From positions 1 through 64,000 of the forward strand of contig NZ_CAJTSC010000009.1 of the NCBI RefSeq assembly GCF_910578895.1: 64,000 bases of DNA, given 5' to 3'. The stretch comes from an uncultured Bacteroides sp. Lineage in GTDB: Bacteria > Bacteroidota > Bacteroidia > Bacteroidales > Bacteroidaceae. The position numbers and the translations under genes are program-made. A model generated the notes under the pieces. The model was not told the origin of the DNA and searched no databases. It saw only the letters and a list, made by a program, of their open reading frames with translations. Of this stretch, positions 34,747 to 42,609 are shown piece by piece. Numbering within the stretch: the first letter of the stretch is position 1; every line of letters begins with the position of its first letter.

Positions 34747-36204
34747 TTATGCCAACCTTCTGTTTCTCCCCGCATCGATGCGCAAGAAGATAAACAGCAG
34801 TATCGTGAATCCCCACAACGAAGAACCGCCATAGCTGAAGAAAGGCAACGGAATACCGATAACAGGCGTCAGTCCGAGCACCATCCCTATATTGATGAAG
34901 AGATGGAACAGGAAGATACTAAGCACCGAATATCCGTATACCCTACCGAATGCGGACTGCTGCCGTTCTGCCAGTGCTATCAGGCGAAGTATCAGAACCA
35001 GGAACAAGAGCAGCACTGCCGTCGAACCGATGAACCCCTCCTCTTCGCCCACGGTACAGAAGATAAAGTCCGTATCCTGCTCGGGCACATATTTAAGCTT
35101 GGTCTGCGTACCGTTCAGGAAGCCTTTTCCGGTCAGCCCGCCCGACCCGATAGCAATCTTCGATTGATTGACGTTATAGCCTGCTCCCGCCAAATCTTCT
35201 TCCATACCAAGCACAACCTTGATGCGGATCTGCTGGTGGGGTTCCAATACCTTATTGAAGAAATAGTCGCTGGAATAGAGAAAACCGATGGAACCGACGG
35301 CAAACAAGCCTATGAGAAGATAGTTCCAACGACGTTCGCTCAGGGAGAGGAAAAGCAGATAGCCCGTTACCACCACACACAGTCCCCATTGCACCCACAC
35401 CAAATTAAAAGGAACGATATATTCCGAAACAAGATAGGCAACAAGCAACGCCGCAAAAGAACCGCCGATGATGTTACGCACAGGCTCCCATTTCCTGTCA
35501 TACACCCACACCATTCCACCGGCAAAAAGCAACACCATCGACAGGACGGCAAACTCCCCGATAGGGGTCGGAGTGTCTGCTATGAAAACCTGATCGAAAC
35601 GAATGCCTACCACAAAATATACCACCGCGCAAATGCCCGAGAAGAGCACTACCCCGGGCATACCCTCGCGATAGAGCATCAGAAAGAAAGCCATATAAAC
35701 CAATGCCGACCCCGTCTCCCGCTGAAGGATAATCAGCAGCATCGGCAGCAAAATAAGGAAAGCCAGCATCGATGCACTCTTCCAGTTTTTCATGGTGAAG
35801 GAATAGGCACTCATATACTTCGCCAACGCCAATGCCGTGGCGAACTTGGCAAACTCGGCAGGTTGCAGGCTCACAGGTCCCAAAATCAGCCATGAACGAG
35901 AGCCTTTCGTATCGGGGGCAATGAAAATGGTCACAACCAACAAGAGGATAAGCCCTATATATATAATGTAAGAGAACATATCATAGAGCGTGTCTTCCAG
36001 CATCAGCAGAACAAATCCCAACCCGAATGAACAGACAATCCACATGAATTGCTTGCCGGAACGGGTGGAGAAATCCAGAAAGTCGCGGTCGCCATAGTCG
36101 TAACTTGCCCCGCAGACGCTGAACCAGCCGAACACAATCAACATCAGGTAGACTACAATCGTCACCCAATCCAATGATTTCCATATATTGTCTCTTCTTA
36201 CCAT
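34747..36204 (-). CDS. rodA: Rod-shape peptidoglycan polymerase RodA
   Basis: 485 residues; a SEDS-family glycosyltransferase of cell-wall elongation. It has about ten transmembrane helices. Family motifs are WSRLILGPV-like SWLILGPVSLQPAEFAKF, the cytoplasmic HxQxR counterpart QRETGSALVYMAFF, and the C-terminal GLTPVIGIPLPFFSYGGSS. There is an extended middle region (about 190-320) compared with E. coli RodA, as in other Bacteroides. It is the last gene of the mre/mrd cluster and works with the PBP2 encoded 106 bp upstream. Confidence 0.96.
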   Translation of the reverse strand: MVRRDNIWKSLDWVTIVVYLMLIVFGWFSVCGASYDYGDRDFLDFSTRSGKQFMWIVCSFGLGFVLLMLEDTLYDMFSYIIYIGLILLLVVTIFIAPDTKGSRSWLILGPVSLQPAEFAKFATALALAKYMSAYSFTMKNWKSASMLAFLILLPMLLIILQRETGSALVYMAFFLMLYREGMPGVVLFSGICAVVYFVVGIRFDQVFIADTPTPIGEFAVLSMVLLFAGGMVWVYDRKWEPVRNIIGGSFAALLVAYLVSEYIVPFNLVWVQWGLCVVVTGYLLFLSLSERRWNYLLIGLFAVGSIGFLYSSDYFFNKVLEPHQQIRIKVVLGMEEDLAGAGYNVNQSKIAIGSGGLTGKGFLNGTQTKLKYVPEQDTDFIFCTVGEEEGFIGSTAVLLLFLVLILRLIALAERQQSAFGRVYGYSVLSIFLFHLFINIGMVLGLTPVIGIPLPFFSYGGSSLWGFTILLFIFLRIDAGRNRRLA

Positions 36205-36310
36205 CTATATTGCCAATATCAGCCTGTTTGTCAGCCTATTTACTTATTCGTTCATTTGTCTCCTCGTTCACCCGCATACTTATTCACCCGTATACCTGTT
36301 TTCCGGTTTC

Positions 36311-38176
36311 CTACCTCTCCTCGTCTCCGTACAGAATGACGCGGTTGCTGAACTCTTCCGCACGCAACTCGTTCTCCGGCGACAATTTGCCATGCAGGTA
36401 CTGGTCCATCATCATCGCACCGATAGGAACACCATACGTAGCACCGAAACCGCCATTTTCCACATATACCGCGATGGCAATCTTCGGATCGTTCATCGGT
36501 GCAAATCCCATAAACACCGAATGGTCTTTGCCACGGTTCTGTGCCGTACCGGTCTTGCCACACGCCTCCACACCCGGCAGGATGGTACCCACCATACGGC
36601 AGGTGGCGCTACCCGTACTTCCCGTGACGGCGGCACGCATGCCCGCCACCACTTCATCATAATACTCCCTGCCTATCGAGGTGACACGCGGAGTACGATA
36701 GAGGCTGTCCAGTTCATTGTCCTGTATCTCCTTCACAATATGCGGAGTTATGAAATGCCCCCGGTTGGCAATGGTCGCACCTAAATTGGCTATCTGCAAC
36801 GGGGTTGTAAGAATTTCTCCCTGCCCGATAGAGATACTAATCACCGTAAGCCCGTTCCATGAACCCCGGTAAGCTTTATCGTAAAATTTGGCATTGGGAA
36901 TCAGCCCGCGCTGCTCTCCCGGAAGGTCGATACCGAGACGATAACCGAACCCTTGCGATACCATGTGGTCTTTCCACACGGTAATGGCATTTTGAGGAGA
37001 ACCGTATTTCTTGTCGCCGAACATACGGAACAGCCCCCAGCAAAAGTATGAGTTGCACGAGGTGGCAATCGCCGGAATCAATGGCAAGGGAGAAGCATGG
37101 CCGTGGCAACCCACGTGCAGACTTCCATAATTGAAACCGTGCGCACAAGGGTAGGTAGGATAATCTTCATGGATAATTCCCTCTTGCAGGAACGTCAATG
37201 CCTGTGCAGTCTTGAAAGTAGACCCCGGCGGATATGCTCCCATGATTGCACGGTTCAGGAGCGGTTTCCGTTTGTCTCCCTGCAGTGTCCGGTGATTCTT
37301 TCCGCGTTGACGCCCAATCATCAGATGAGGGTCGAACGTAGGGGAAGAAACCATGCAAAGTATCTCGCCCGTAGCAGGCTCAATGGCTACGATAGCCCCG
37401 ATTTTATGTTGCAGCAAACGCTCGCCCAACTGTTGCAATTCAATGTCGATACCCAGCGTAAGGTTCTTGCCGGGCACGGAAGTCCGGTCGAGCTTTCCAT
37501 CCATGTAATGTCCCTGGATACGCCCGTGCGCGTCACGAAGCAGAATCTCCACCCCTTTCTCTCCACGGAGATACTTCTCGTACGACTTTTCAATACCCTG
37601 CTTGCCTATATAGTCCCCACGGATGTAATAGTTGTCCGCTTCAATGTCTTTCTTCGACACTTCGCCGATATCGCCCAACGCGTGTCCCGCAGCATCGTAA
37701 GTATATTGCCGGATGGTGCGCCGCTGAATATAGAAACCGGGAAACTTGAACAGTTTCTCCTGAAACACGCCACACTCCTCTGCCGAAAGCTGTGTCATGA
37801 ACACCTGATGCGTATATTTGGAATAACCGGGGTTCATCCAGCGGTTCTTCACATCCTTCATCCGCTTTTGAAACTGATCGAGCGTGATGTTCAGCGCACG
37901 GCAGAAGTCAAGTGTATCAAGTTCGGTCACTTCGCGGGGCACGAACGTGATGTCATACGCCGGCTGGTTAAAAACCAGCAGCTTTCCGTTGCGATCGTAA
38001 ATAGCGCCACGCGAAGGATATTGGATTTTATTCAAAAAGGCATTGCTGTCCGCATTCTTCTTGTAATCATCCGTCATGATTTGCAAGTCGAACAGGCGAG
38101 TCACGTAGATAAGCACAATGACGACAGCCGCCATGCCTATCACATATTTTCGTTTCTCCAGCGTATAATCCTTCAT
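36311..38176 (-). CDS. mrdA: Penicillin-binding protein 2 (elongasome transpeptidase)
   Basis: 621 residues. An N-terminal membrane anchor (about 11-28), a dimerisation/pedestal region (RGAIYDRNGKLL), then the transpeptidase domain with S319-T-F-K322 in YPPGSTFK, the SxN motif in ATSCNSYFC, and KTG in ACGKTGTAQNRGKDHSVFMGF. It cross-links peptidoglycan during lateral growth with RodA and MreBCD. It starts 67 bp after mreD, with a heptamer array in the gap. Confidence 0.96.
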   Translation of the reverse strand: MKDYTLEKRKYVIGMAAVVIVLIYVTRLFDLQIMTDDYKKNADSNAFLNKIQYPSRGAIYDRNGKLLVFNQPAYDITFVPREVTELDTLDFCRALNITLDQFQKRMKDVKNRWMNPGYSKYTHQVFMTQLSAEECGVFQEKLFKFPGFYIQRRTIRQYTYDAAGHALGDIGEVSKKDIEADNYYIRGDYIGKQGIEKSYEKYLRGEKGVEILLRDAHGRIQGHYMDGKLDRTSVPGKNLTLGIDIELQQLGERLLQHKIGAIVAIEPATGEILCMVSSPTFDPHLMIGRQRGKNHRTLQGDKRKPLLNRAIMGAYPPGSTFKTAQALTFLQEGIIHEDYPTYPCAHGFNYGSLHVGCHGHASPLPLIPAIATSCNSYFCWGLFRMFGDKKYGSPQNAITVWKDHMVSQGFGYRLGIDLPGEQRGLIPNAKFYDKAYRGSWNGLTVISISIGQGEILTTPLQIANLGATIANRGHFITPHIVKEIQDNELDSLYRTPRVTSIGREYYDEVVAGMRAAVTGSTGSATCRMVGTILPGVEACGKTGTAQNRGKDHSVFMGFAPMNDPKIAIAVYVENGGFGATYGVPIGAMMMDQYLHGKLSPENELRAEEFSNRVILYGDEER

Positions 38177-38180
38177 TGAA

Positions 38181-38229
38181 AGTTATGAGTTATGAGTGAT
38201 TAGTGATTGATGATTGGGAATTGGGGATG
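38181..38229. repeat. Heptamer array 3 (seven units)
   Basis: Exact 7-base words from 38181: AGTTATG, AGTTATG, AGTGATT, AGTGATT, GATGATT, GGGAATT, GGGGATG. It occupies most of the mreD-mrdA gap, ending 4 bp before the PBP2 start codon. Confidence 0.9.
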
Positions 38230-38243
38230 GTCTTTACCCGCGC

Positions 38244-38747
38244 CTATTCCTTCTTCCTTATCCCCTCTACCGCCATGATGCAACTTACGGTCAGCAAAGT
38301 GCTCGTTGCAATTCTCAACAATAGCGTACCGAAATGGGCAAATGAGAAAAACTCAAGGGTAAGCAACATGCCATGATGCACCAGAACACTGACAACCAGA
38401 TATTTCAGGAAAGGGAAAAAGCCCATCGTACGGACTGCCGGCACCAACGTATCCAGCGTATCGCGCGGCACAAACAGACGCAAGAACACGGGACGCAGAA
38501 ATGCCAGCAACACCGTGGCGCCCGCATTCATTCCCGGAGTATCGGAAAACACATCAACCGTCAGTCCAAGAAAGAACGCCCATACCATCAGCGCATTACG
38601 GGACACATCCGACTCGAACTTCAATACCATATATATATATAAAAACGGAGTGGCATATCCGGCAATATGCACATTATTCAGTATCAACACTTGCAACAGT
38701 ATCAAACCGGCAAACCATCCTATCTTATGCAAATAATTGATTATCAT
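38244..38747 (-). CDS. mreD: Rod shape-determining protein MreD
   Basis: 167 residues with five or six predicted membrane helices and few charged residues. YATPFLYIYMVLKFESDVSRN and LGLTVDVFSDTPGMNAGATVLLAFLRP show the MreD pattern. It is the inner-membrane partner of MreC in the elongasome. Its start overlaps the mreC stop by 4 bp. Confidence 0.93.
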   Translation of the reverse strand: MIINYLHKIGWFAGLILLQVLILNNVHIAGYATPFLYIYMVLKFESDVSRNALMVWAFFLGLTVDVFSDTPGMNAGATVLLAFLRPVFLRLFVPRDTLDTLVPAVRTMGFFPFLKYLVVSVLVHHGMLLTLEFFSFAHFGTLLLRIATSTLLTVSCIMAVEGIRKKE

Positions 38748-39586
38748 CTTTCTCCCTCTATTTCCAACATTTTCTGCTCTTCTTGTCCGCTGCGCGAAAT
38801 GACGCGCACATTGCTCACCTTCCCGAAATCGGTGGCGAGTTTTATCTTCAACAGGTACGAAAGCCCGTCGTGAGAATCGGACATGTCGTCAACCGTCCCT
38901 ACCATGACCCCTTCGGGAAACACCGTAGAATAGCCGCTGGTCACCACCGTATCGCCCAGATTAAATTCCGCATGACGAGGCAAATCTTTCAAATAGGCAA
39001 AACGCGAATCTCCGCCCTCCCACTTCAGATAACCGAAGTAATCGCTGCCCACAATCTTGCAACTGATACTCGACTTGCTGTTCAGCAACGGAATAACCAC
39101 CGAATAGCGAGAAGAGGTCTTATATACAATGCCCACCACGCCGTTGGCATCCACCACGCCCATCTCCGGACGGATACTGTCTGCCGAACCGCGGTCCAGC
39201 GTTATATAGTTATCCGCCTTATTCAGACTGTTCTTGATGACATTCGCCTTGAATATACGGTAATCGGCAGGTGCAAGACGCTCCAAACTATACAGTTTTA
39301 CGGAATCCAGCCCCCGTTCTTGCAGGCTTTTCTCGAGCAAGGCGACTCGTTGTTCCAGCCACATGTTCCGGTCGAGCAGGTCTTCGTTGACCGATTTCAG
39401 GTGGAAATATGAACTGACACCTCCCGAAACCTCATAAACTTTCCCCGCCACTCCGTTTGCCGAAGTAAAATACACACTCTGCTGGTAATGGTTGAAACGG
39501 AATAATAAAACAAAACTGGTAACCTCCAACAGCAGAAAGAGGAACCAGTAATTGTATTTAATAAGAAAGTTCAGTAAATTCCGCAT
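38744..39586 (-). CDS. mreC: Rod shape-determining protein MreC
   Basis: 280 residues: one N-terminal membrane helix (about 10-28), a periplasmic coiled coil (about 65-95, LLDRNMWLEQRVALLEKSLQ), and the paired beta-barrel domain with VITLDRGS-like YITLDRGSADSIRPEMGVVDANGVVG. It links cytoplasmic MreB filaments to PBP2. It follows mreB by 2 bp. Confidence 0.95.
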   Translation of the reverse strand: MRNLLNFLIKYNYWFLFLLLEVTSFVLLFRFNHYQQSVYFTSANGVAGKVYEVSGGVSSYFHLKSVNEDLLDRNMWLEQRVALLEKSLQERGLDSVKLYSLERLAPADYRIFKANVIKNSLNKADNYITLDRGSADSIRPEMGVVDANGVVGIVYKTSSRYSVVIPLLNSKSSISCKIVGSDYFGYLKWEGGDSRFAYLKDLPRHAEFNLGDTVVTSGYSTVFPEGVMVGTVDDMSDSHDGLSYLLKIKLATDFGKVSNVRVISRSGQEEQKMLEIEGER

Positions 39587-39588
39587 AC

Positions 39589-40611
39589 CTATCTCATCAG
39601 GAACGAGAAGCGGTCAACGTTCTTCAATGCAACGCCCGTACCTTTGGCAACGGCATGCAAGGGGTCTTCCGCAATGTGGAACGGTATGTTGATTTTATCG
39701 GTCAGACGCTTGTCCAGTCCGCGCAGCAAAGCACCGCCACCTGCCAGGTAGATACCGTTGTGCACGATGTCGGCATACAGTTCGGGCGGCGTATTCTCCA
39801 ATGCGCTCAAGATGGCGGTTTCAATCTTGGAGATTGATTTCTCCAGACAGTGCGCCACTTCCTGATAGCATACGGGCACTTCCATAGGAAGCGCAGTGAT
39901 ACGGTTCGGGCCATGAACGATGTAGTCTTCGGGGGCATCCTCGCCCAGTTCGGTCAAGGCTGCGCCAACGTTAATCTTGATACGTTCCGCCATACGCTCG
40001 CTGACCTTCACGTTGTGCTGGCGACTCATGTACTCCTGGATATCGGCAGTCAGGTCGTCACCGGCAATACGTATGGAGTTGTTGGAAACGATACCGCCCA
40101 GTGAGATAACGGCAATCTCCGTAGAACCGCCCCCTATGTCAACAATCATATTGCCTTCCGGCGCTTCCACATCAATACCGATACCGATAGCAGCGGCCAT
40201 CGGTTCGAATATCAGGTAGACGTCACGCCCGCCGGCATGCTCGGCAGAGTCGCGCACGGCACGAAGCTCCACTTCCGTACTGCCCGAAGGGACACCTATC
40301 ACCATACGCAGTGAAGGAGAGAACAGGCGGTTGCGGTTGTTTACCATCTTGATAAGCCCGCGTATCATCTGCTCGCAGGCATAGAAGTCGGCAATCACCC
40401 CATCGCGGAGCGGACGGATAGTACGTATGTTCTCGTGGGTCTTTTCGTGCATCATCTTTGCCTTCTCGCCCACGGCAATCATCTTGTCCGTGCGACGGTC
40501 CAAAGCCACCACCGAAGGCTCGTCCACTACTATCTTACCGTTTGTGGTAATGATGGTATTGGCAGTGCCGAGGTCCATCGCTATTTCTTGTGTAAAAGAG
40601 AATAATCCCAT
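39589..40611 (-). CDS. mreB: Actin-like cell-shape protein MreB
   Basis: 340 residues. The actin-fold phosphate loops are visible: MDLGTANTII, IVDIGGGSTEIAVISLGG, and LAGGGALLRGLD. The family start MGLFSFTQEIAMDLG fixes the ATG at 40611; the frame stays open to 40689, but that extension is heptamer repeat sequence. It scaffolds lateral wall synthesis. It follows purH in the same direction, separated only by the heptamer array, so the two may share transcripts. Confidence 0.97.
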   Translation of the reverse strand: MGLFSFTQEIAMDLGTANTIITTNGKIVVDEPSVVALDRRTDKMIAVGEKAKMMHEKTHENIRTIRPLRDGVIADFYACEQMIRGLIKMVNNRNRLFSPSLRMVIGVPSGSTEVELRAVRDSAEHAGGRDVYLIFEPMAAAIGIGIDVEAPEGNMIVDIGGGSTEIAVISLGGIVSNNSIRIAGDDLTADIQEYMSRQHNVKVSERMAERIKINVGAALTELGEDAPEDYIVHGPNRITALPMEVPVCYQEVAHCLEKSISKIETAILSALENTPPELYADIVHNGIYLAGGGALLRGLDKRLTDKINIPFHIAEDPLHAVAKGTGVALKNVDRFSFLMR

Positions 40612-40617
40612 TTGTTC

Positions 40618-40722
40618 GAATTTTGAATTATGAATTTTGAATTGCGAACTGTGAATCATGAATTCCGAATGACCTGCCATCCCTTCCATTCATAATTCAA
40701 AATTCACAATTCAAAATTAAAA
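40618..40722. repeat. Heptamer array 4 (15 units, inverted halves)
   Basis: Exact 7-base words from 40618: GAATTTT, GAATTAT, GAATTTT, GAATTGC, GAACTGT, GAATCAT, GAATTCC, GAATGAC, two odd words, then ATTCATA, ATTCAAA, ATTCACA, ATTCAAA, ATTAAAA. The second block is the inverted counterpart of the first, so the RNA could fold back. It fills the whole purH-mreB spacer. Confidence 0.95.
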
Positions 40723-40724
40723 AA

Positions 40725-42248
40725 TTAATGTTTAAAGTGCCGGAACCCTGTTATCACCATTGCGATGTCGTGTTCATTGCAATAGTTGAACGAGAGTTCG
40801 TCCTTGATACTTCCGCCCGGCTGGATAACAGCCTTGACACCTTCATTGCCCGCAATCTCCACACAATCGGGGAAGGGGAAGAAAGCATCGCTCGCCATTA
40901 CGGCGCCGTTCAGGTCGAAACCGAAGTTCTTCGCCTTCTCGATGGCTTGCTTCAAGGCATCCACACGGCTGGTCTGGCCCACACCGCTTGCCAGCAGTTG
41001 CTTACCCTTCGCCAATACGATGGCGTTAGACTTGCTGTTCTTCACAATCTTGTTGGCGAAAAGCATATCCTCCACCTCTTCGGCAGTAGGAGCCTTGGTG
41101 GTTACCGTCTTCAAATCCTCGGATGTTTCCACTTTCAGGTCACGGTCCTGCACCAACACGCCGTTGAGCAACGAGCGGAACTGCTTCTTGGGCAGAGCAG
41201 CCTGCTTGCGGACCAAGATGATGCGGTTCTTCTTCTGACCGAGGATTTCCAATGCGTCCACATCATAATCGGGAGCGATAATCACCTCGAAGAATATCTT
41301 GTTGATTTCCTCGGCAGCCTCCTTGTCGATTACGGAATTTGTGATGAGCACACCGCCGAATGCGGAAACCGGATCGCCGGCAAGCGCATCTTTCCAAGCC
41401 TCCAACACAGTGGGGCGCGAAGCCAGGCCACAGGCATTGTTATGCTTCAGGATGGCGAAAGTGGTATCCGTAAATTCATCGATCAGGTCAACGGCAGCGT
41501 TGATGTCGAGCAGGTTGTTATAAGAGATTTCCTTACCGTGGATCTGGTCGAACATGGCATCAATGTTACCGTAGAAGTATCCTTTCTGGTGCGGGTTCTC
41601 ACCATAGCGCAACGTCTTCTGGTTGTTGGCAGACTGACGGAAAGCAGAACCTTCTTCACCATCGAAGTGGTTGAAGATAGCCGAATCGTAATGCGAAGAG
41701 ACGGCAAACGCCTCTTTGGCAAACCAGCGGCGCTCTTCGAGCGAAGTGGTGGCTCCATGCTCCATAAGCATGTCGCGGAGCGGCTGGTACTGAGCCTGTG
41801 AAGCAACGATTACCACATCGTTGTAGTTCTTGGCTGCGGCACGTATCAGGGAGATTCCGCCTATGTCGATTTTCTCGATGATAGCCGATTCTTCGGCACC
41901 GCTCGCCACGGTTGCCTCAAACGGATACAAGTCAACGATGACAAGGTCTATTTCGGGAATTTCATATTTCTCAATCTGTTGCATGTCTTGTTCCAACCCG
42001 CGACGGCAAAGGATACCGCCAAACACCTTCGGGTGCAAAGTCTTTACGCGTCCGCCCAGAATGGAAGGATAAGTCGTAAGATCCTCCACTGCCTTGCAGG
42101 GATAACCCAAAGATTCGATAAACTGACGAGTTCCACCGGTTGACAGGAACTCTACACCTTCTTCATGCAGTTTGGTGATGATTTCGTCCAAACCTTCTTT
42201 ATGGTAAACGGATACCAGAGCTGTTTTAATTCTTTTTGTTTCAGACAT
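40725..42248 (-). CDS. purH: Bifunctional AICAR transformylase / IMP cyclohydrolase
   Basis: This 507-residue enzyme carries out the last two steps of IMP synthesis, using 10-formyl-THF. The N-terminal MGS-like cyclohydrolase domain (about 5-150) has FLSTGGTRQFIESLGYP and GGRVKTLHPKVFGGIL. The AICAR transformylase part has LRYGENPHQKG, LKHNNACGLA and the C-terminal FFPFPDCVEIAGNEGVKAVIQPGGS. A -7 box lies at 42295-42302. Transcription may continue into mreB. Confidence 0.97.
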   Translation of the reverse strand: MSETKRIKTALVSVYHKEGLDEIITKLHEEGVEFLSTGGTRQFIESLGYPCKAVEDLTTYPSILGGRVKTLHPKVFGGILCRRGLEQDMQQIEKYEIPEIDLVIVDLYPFEATVASGAEESAIIEKIDIGGISLIRAAAKNYNDVVIVASQAQYQPLRDMLMEHGATTSLEERRWFAKEAFAVSSHYDSAIFNHFDGEEGSAFRQSANNQKTLRYGENPHQKGYFYGNIDAMFDQIHGKEISYNNLLDINAAVDLIDEFTDTTFAILKHNNACGLASRPTVLEAWKDALAGDPVSAFGGVLITNSVIDKEAAEEINKIFFEVIIAPDYDVDALEILGQKKNRIILVRKQAALPKKQFRSLLNGVLVQDRDLKVETSEDLKTVTTKAPTAEEVEDMLFANKIVKNSKSNAIVLAKGKQLLASGVGQTSRVDALKQAIEKAKNFGFDLNGAVMASDAFFPFPDCVEIAGNEGVKAVIQPGGSIKDELSFNYCNEHDIAMVITGFRHFKH

Positions 42249-42294
42249 GGATTTGCGTATTAAAATAATGCGTATATTATACTGTTCAATGGTG

Positions 42295-42302
42295 CAAAGT
42301 TA
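42295..42302 (-). promoter_or_regulatory. -7 box of purH
   Basis: The minus strand reads TAACTTTG, matching TAnnTTTG, 47 bp upstream of the ATG. Confidence 0.55.
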
Positions 42303-42609
42303 CGAATTTTGTTTATTCACACATACATTCATATACAATAAATTAGGTATAATTAAAAAAGGAACTTATTATTAATCATCCGTTAGCGAAACCGGCGCCT
42401 GTTTCACCCTGCCGAAAAGCACTCCTCCCGGCAAACGCCCGCCACCGGCACGATGATGGCGAAACGGCAGAAACATAGAAGCGGAAGGAAGATGCCAAAA
42501 CACCCCCAAATACACCAATCACCCCTGCCACAGATATCTGCGACAGGGGTGATTTTGTTAATAAGAGAGTTTTGACAACCCTCCCGTCTATTCCATATCG
42601 TGCGTTCCG
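42303..42609. other. Intergenic region between the M13 peptidase gene and purH
   Basis: Contains the hairpin repeat at 42517-42554 and its conserved tail. 42360-42500 is GC-rich with partial dyads (GTTTCACCCTGCCG against CGGCAGAAAC). No gene seen. Confidence 0.6.
42517..42554. terminator. Terminator-like hairpin repeat, copy 1
   Basis: AATCACCCCTGCCACAGA pairs with TCTGCGACAGGGGTGATT, 16 of 18 positions, followed by TTTTG on the plus strand. Eleven bases further, GTTTTGACAACCCTC echoes the tail of copy 2 at 47344-47383. It lies beyond the stop of the M13 peptidase gene. Confidence 0.85.

Noticed and set aside
36205..36310. Heptamer array between rodA and mrdA
   Set aside because: Repeated TTATTCACCCG-like words are present, but no single 7-bp register gives a consistent consensus by eye.
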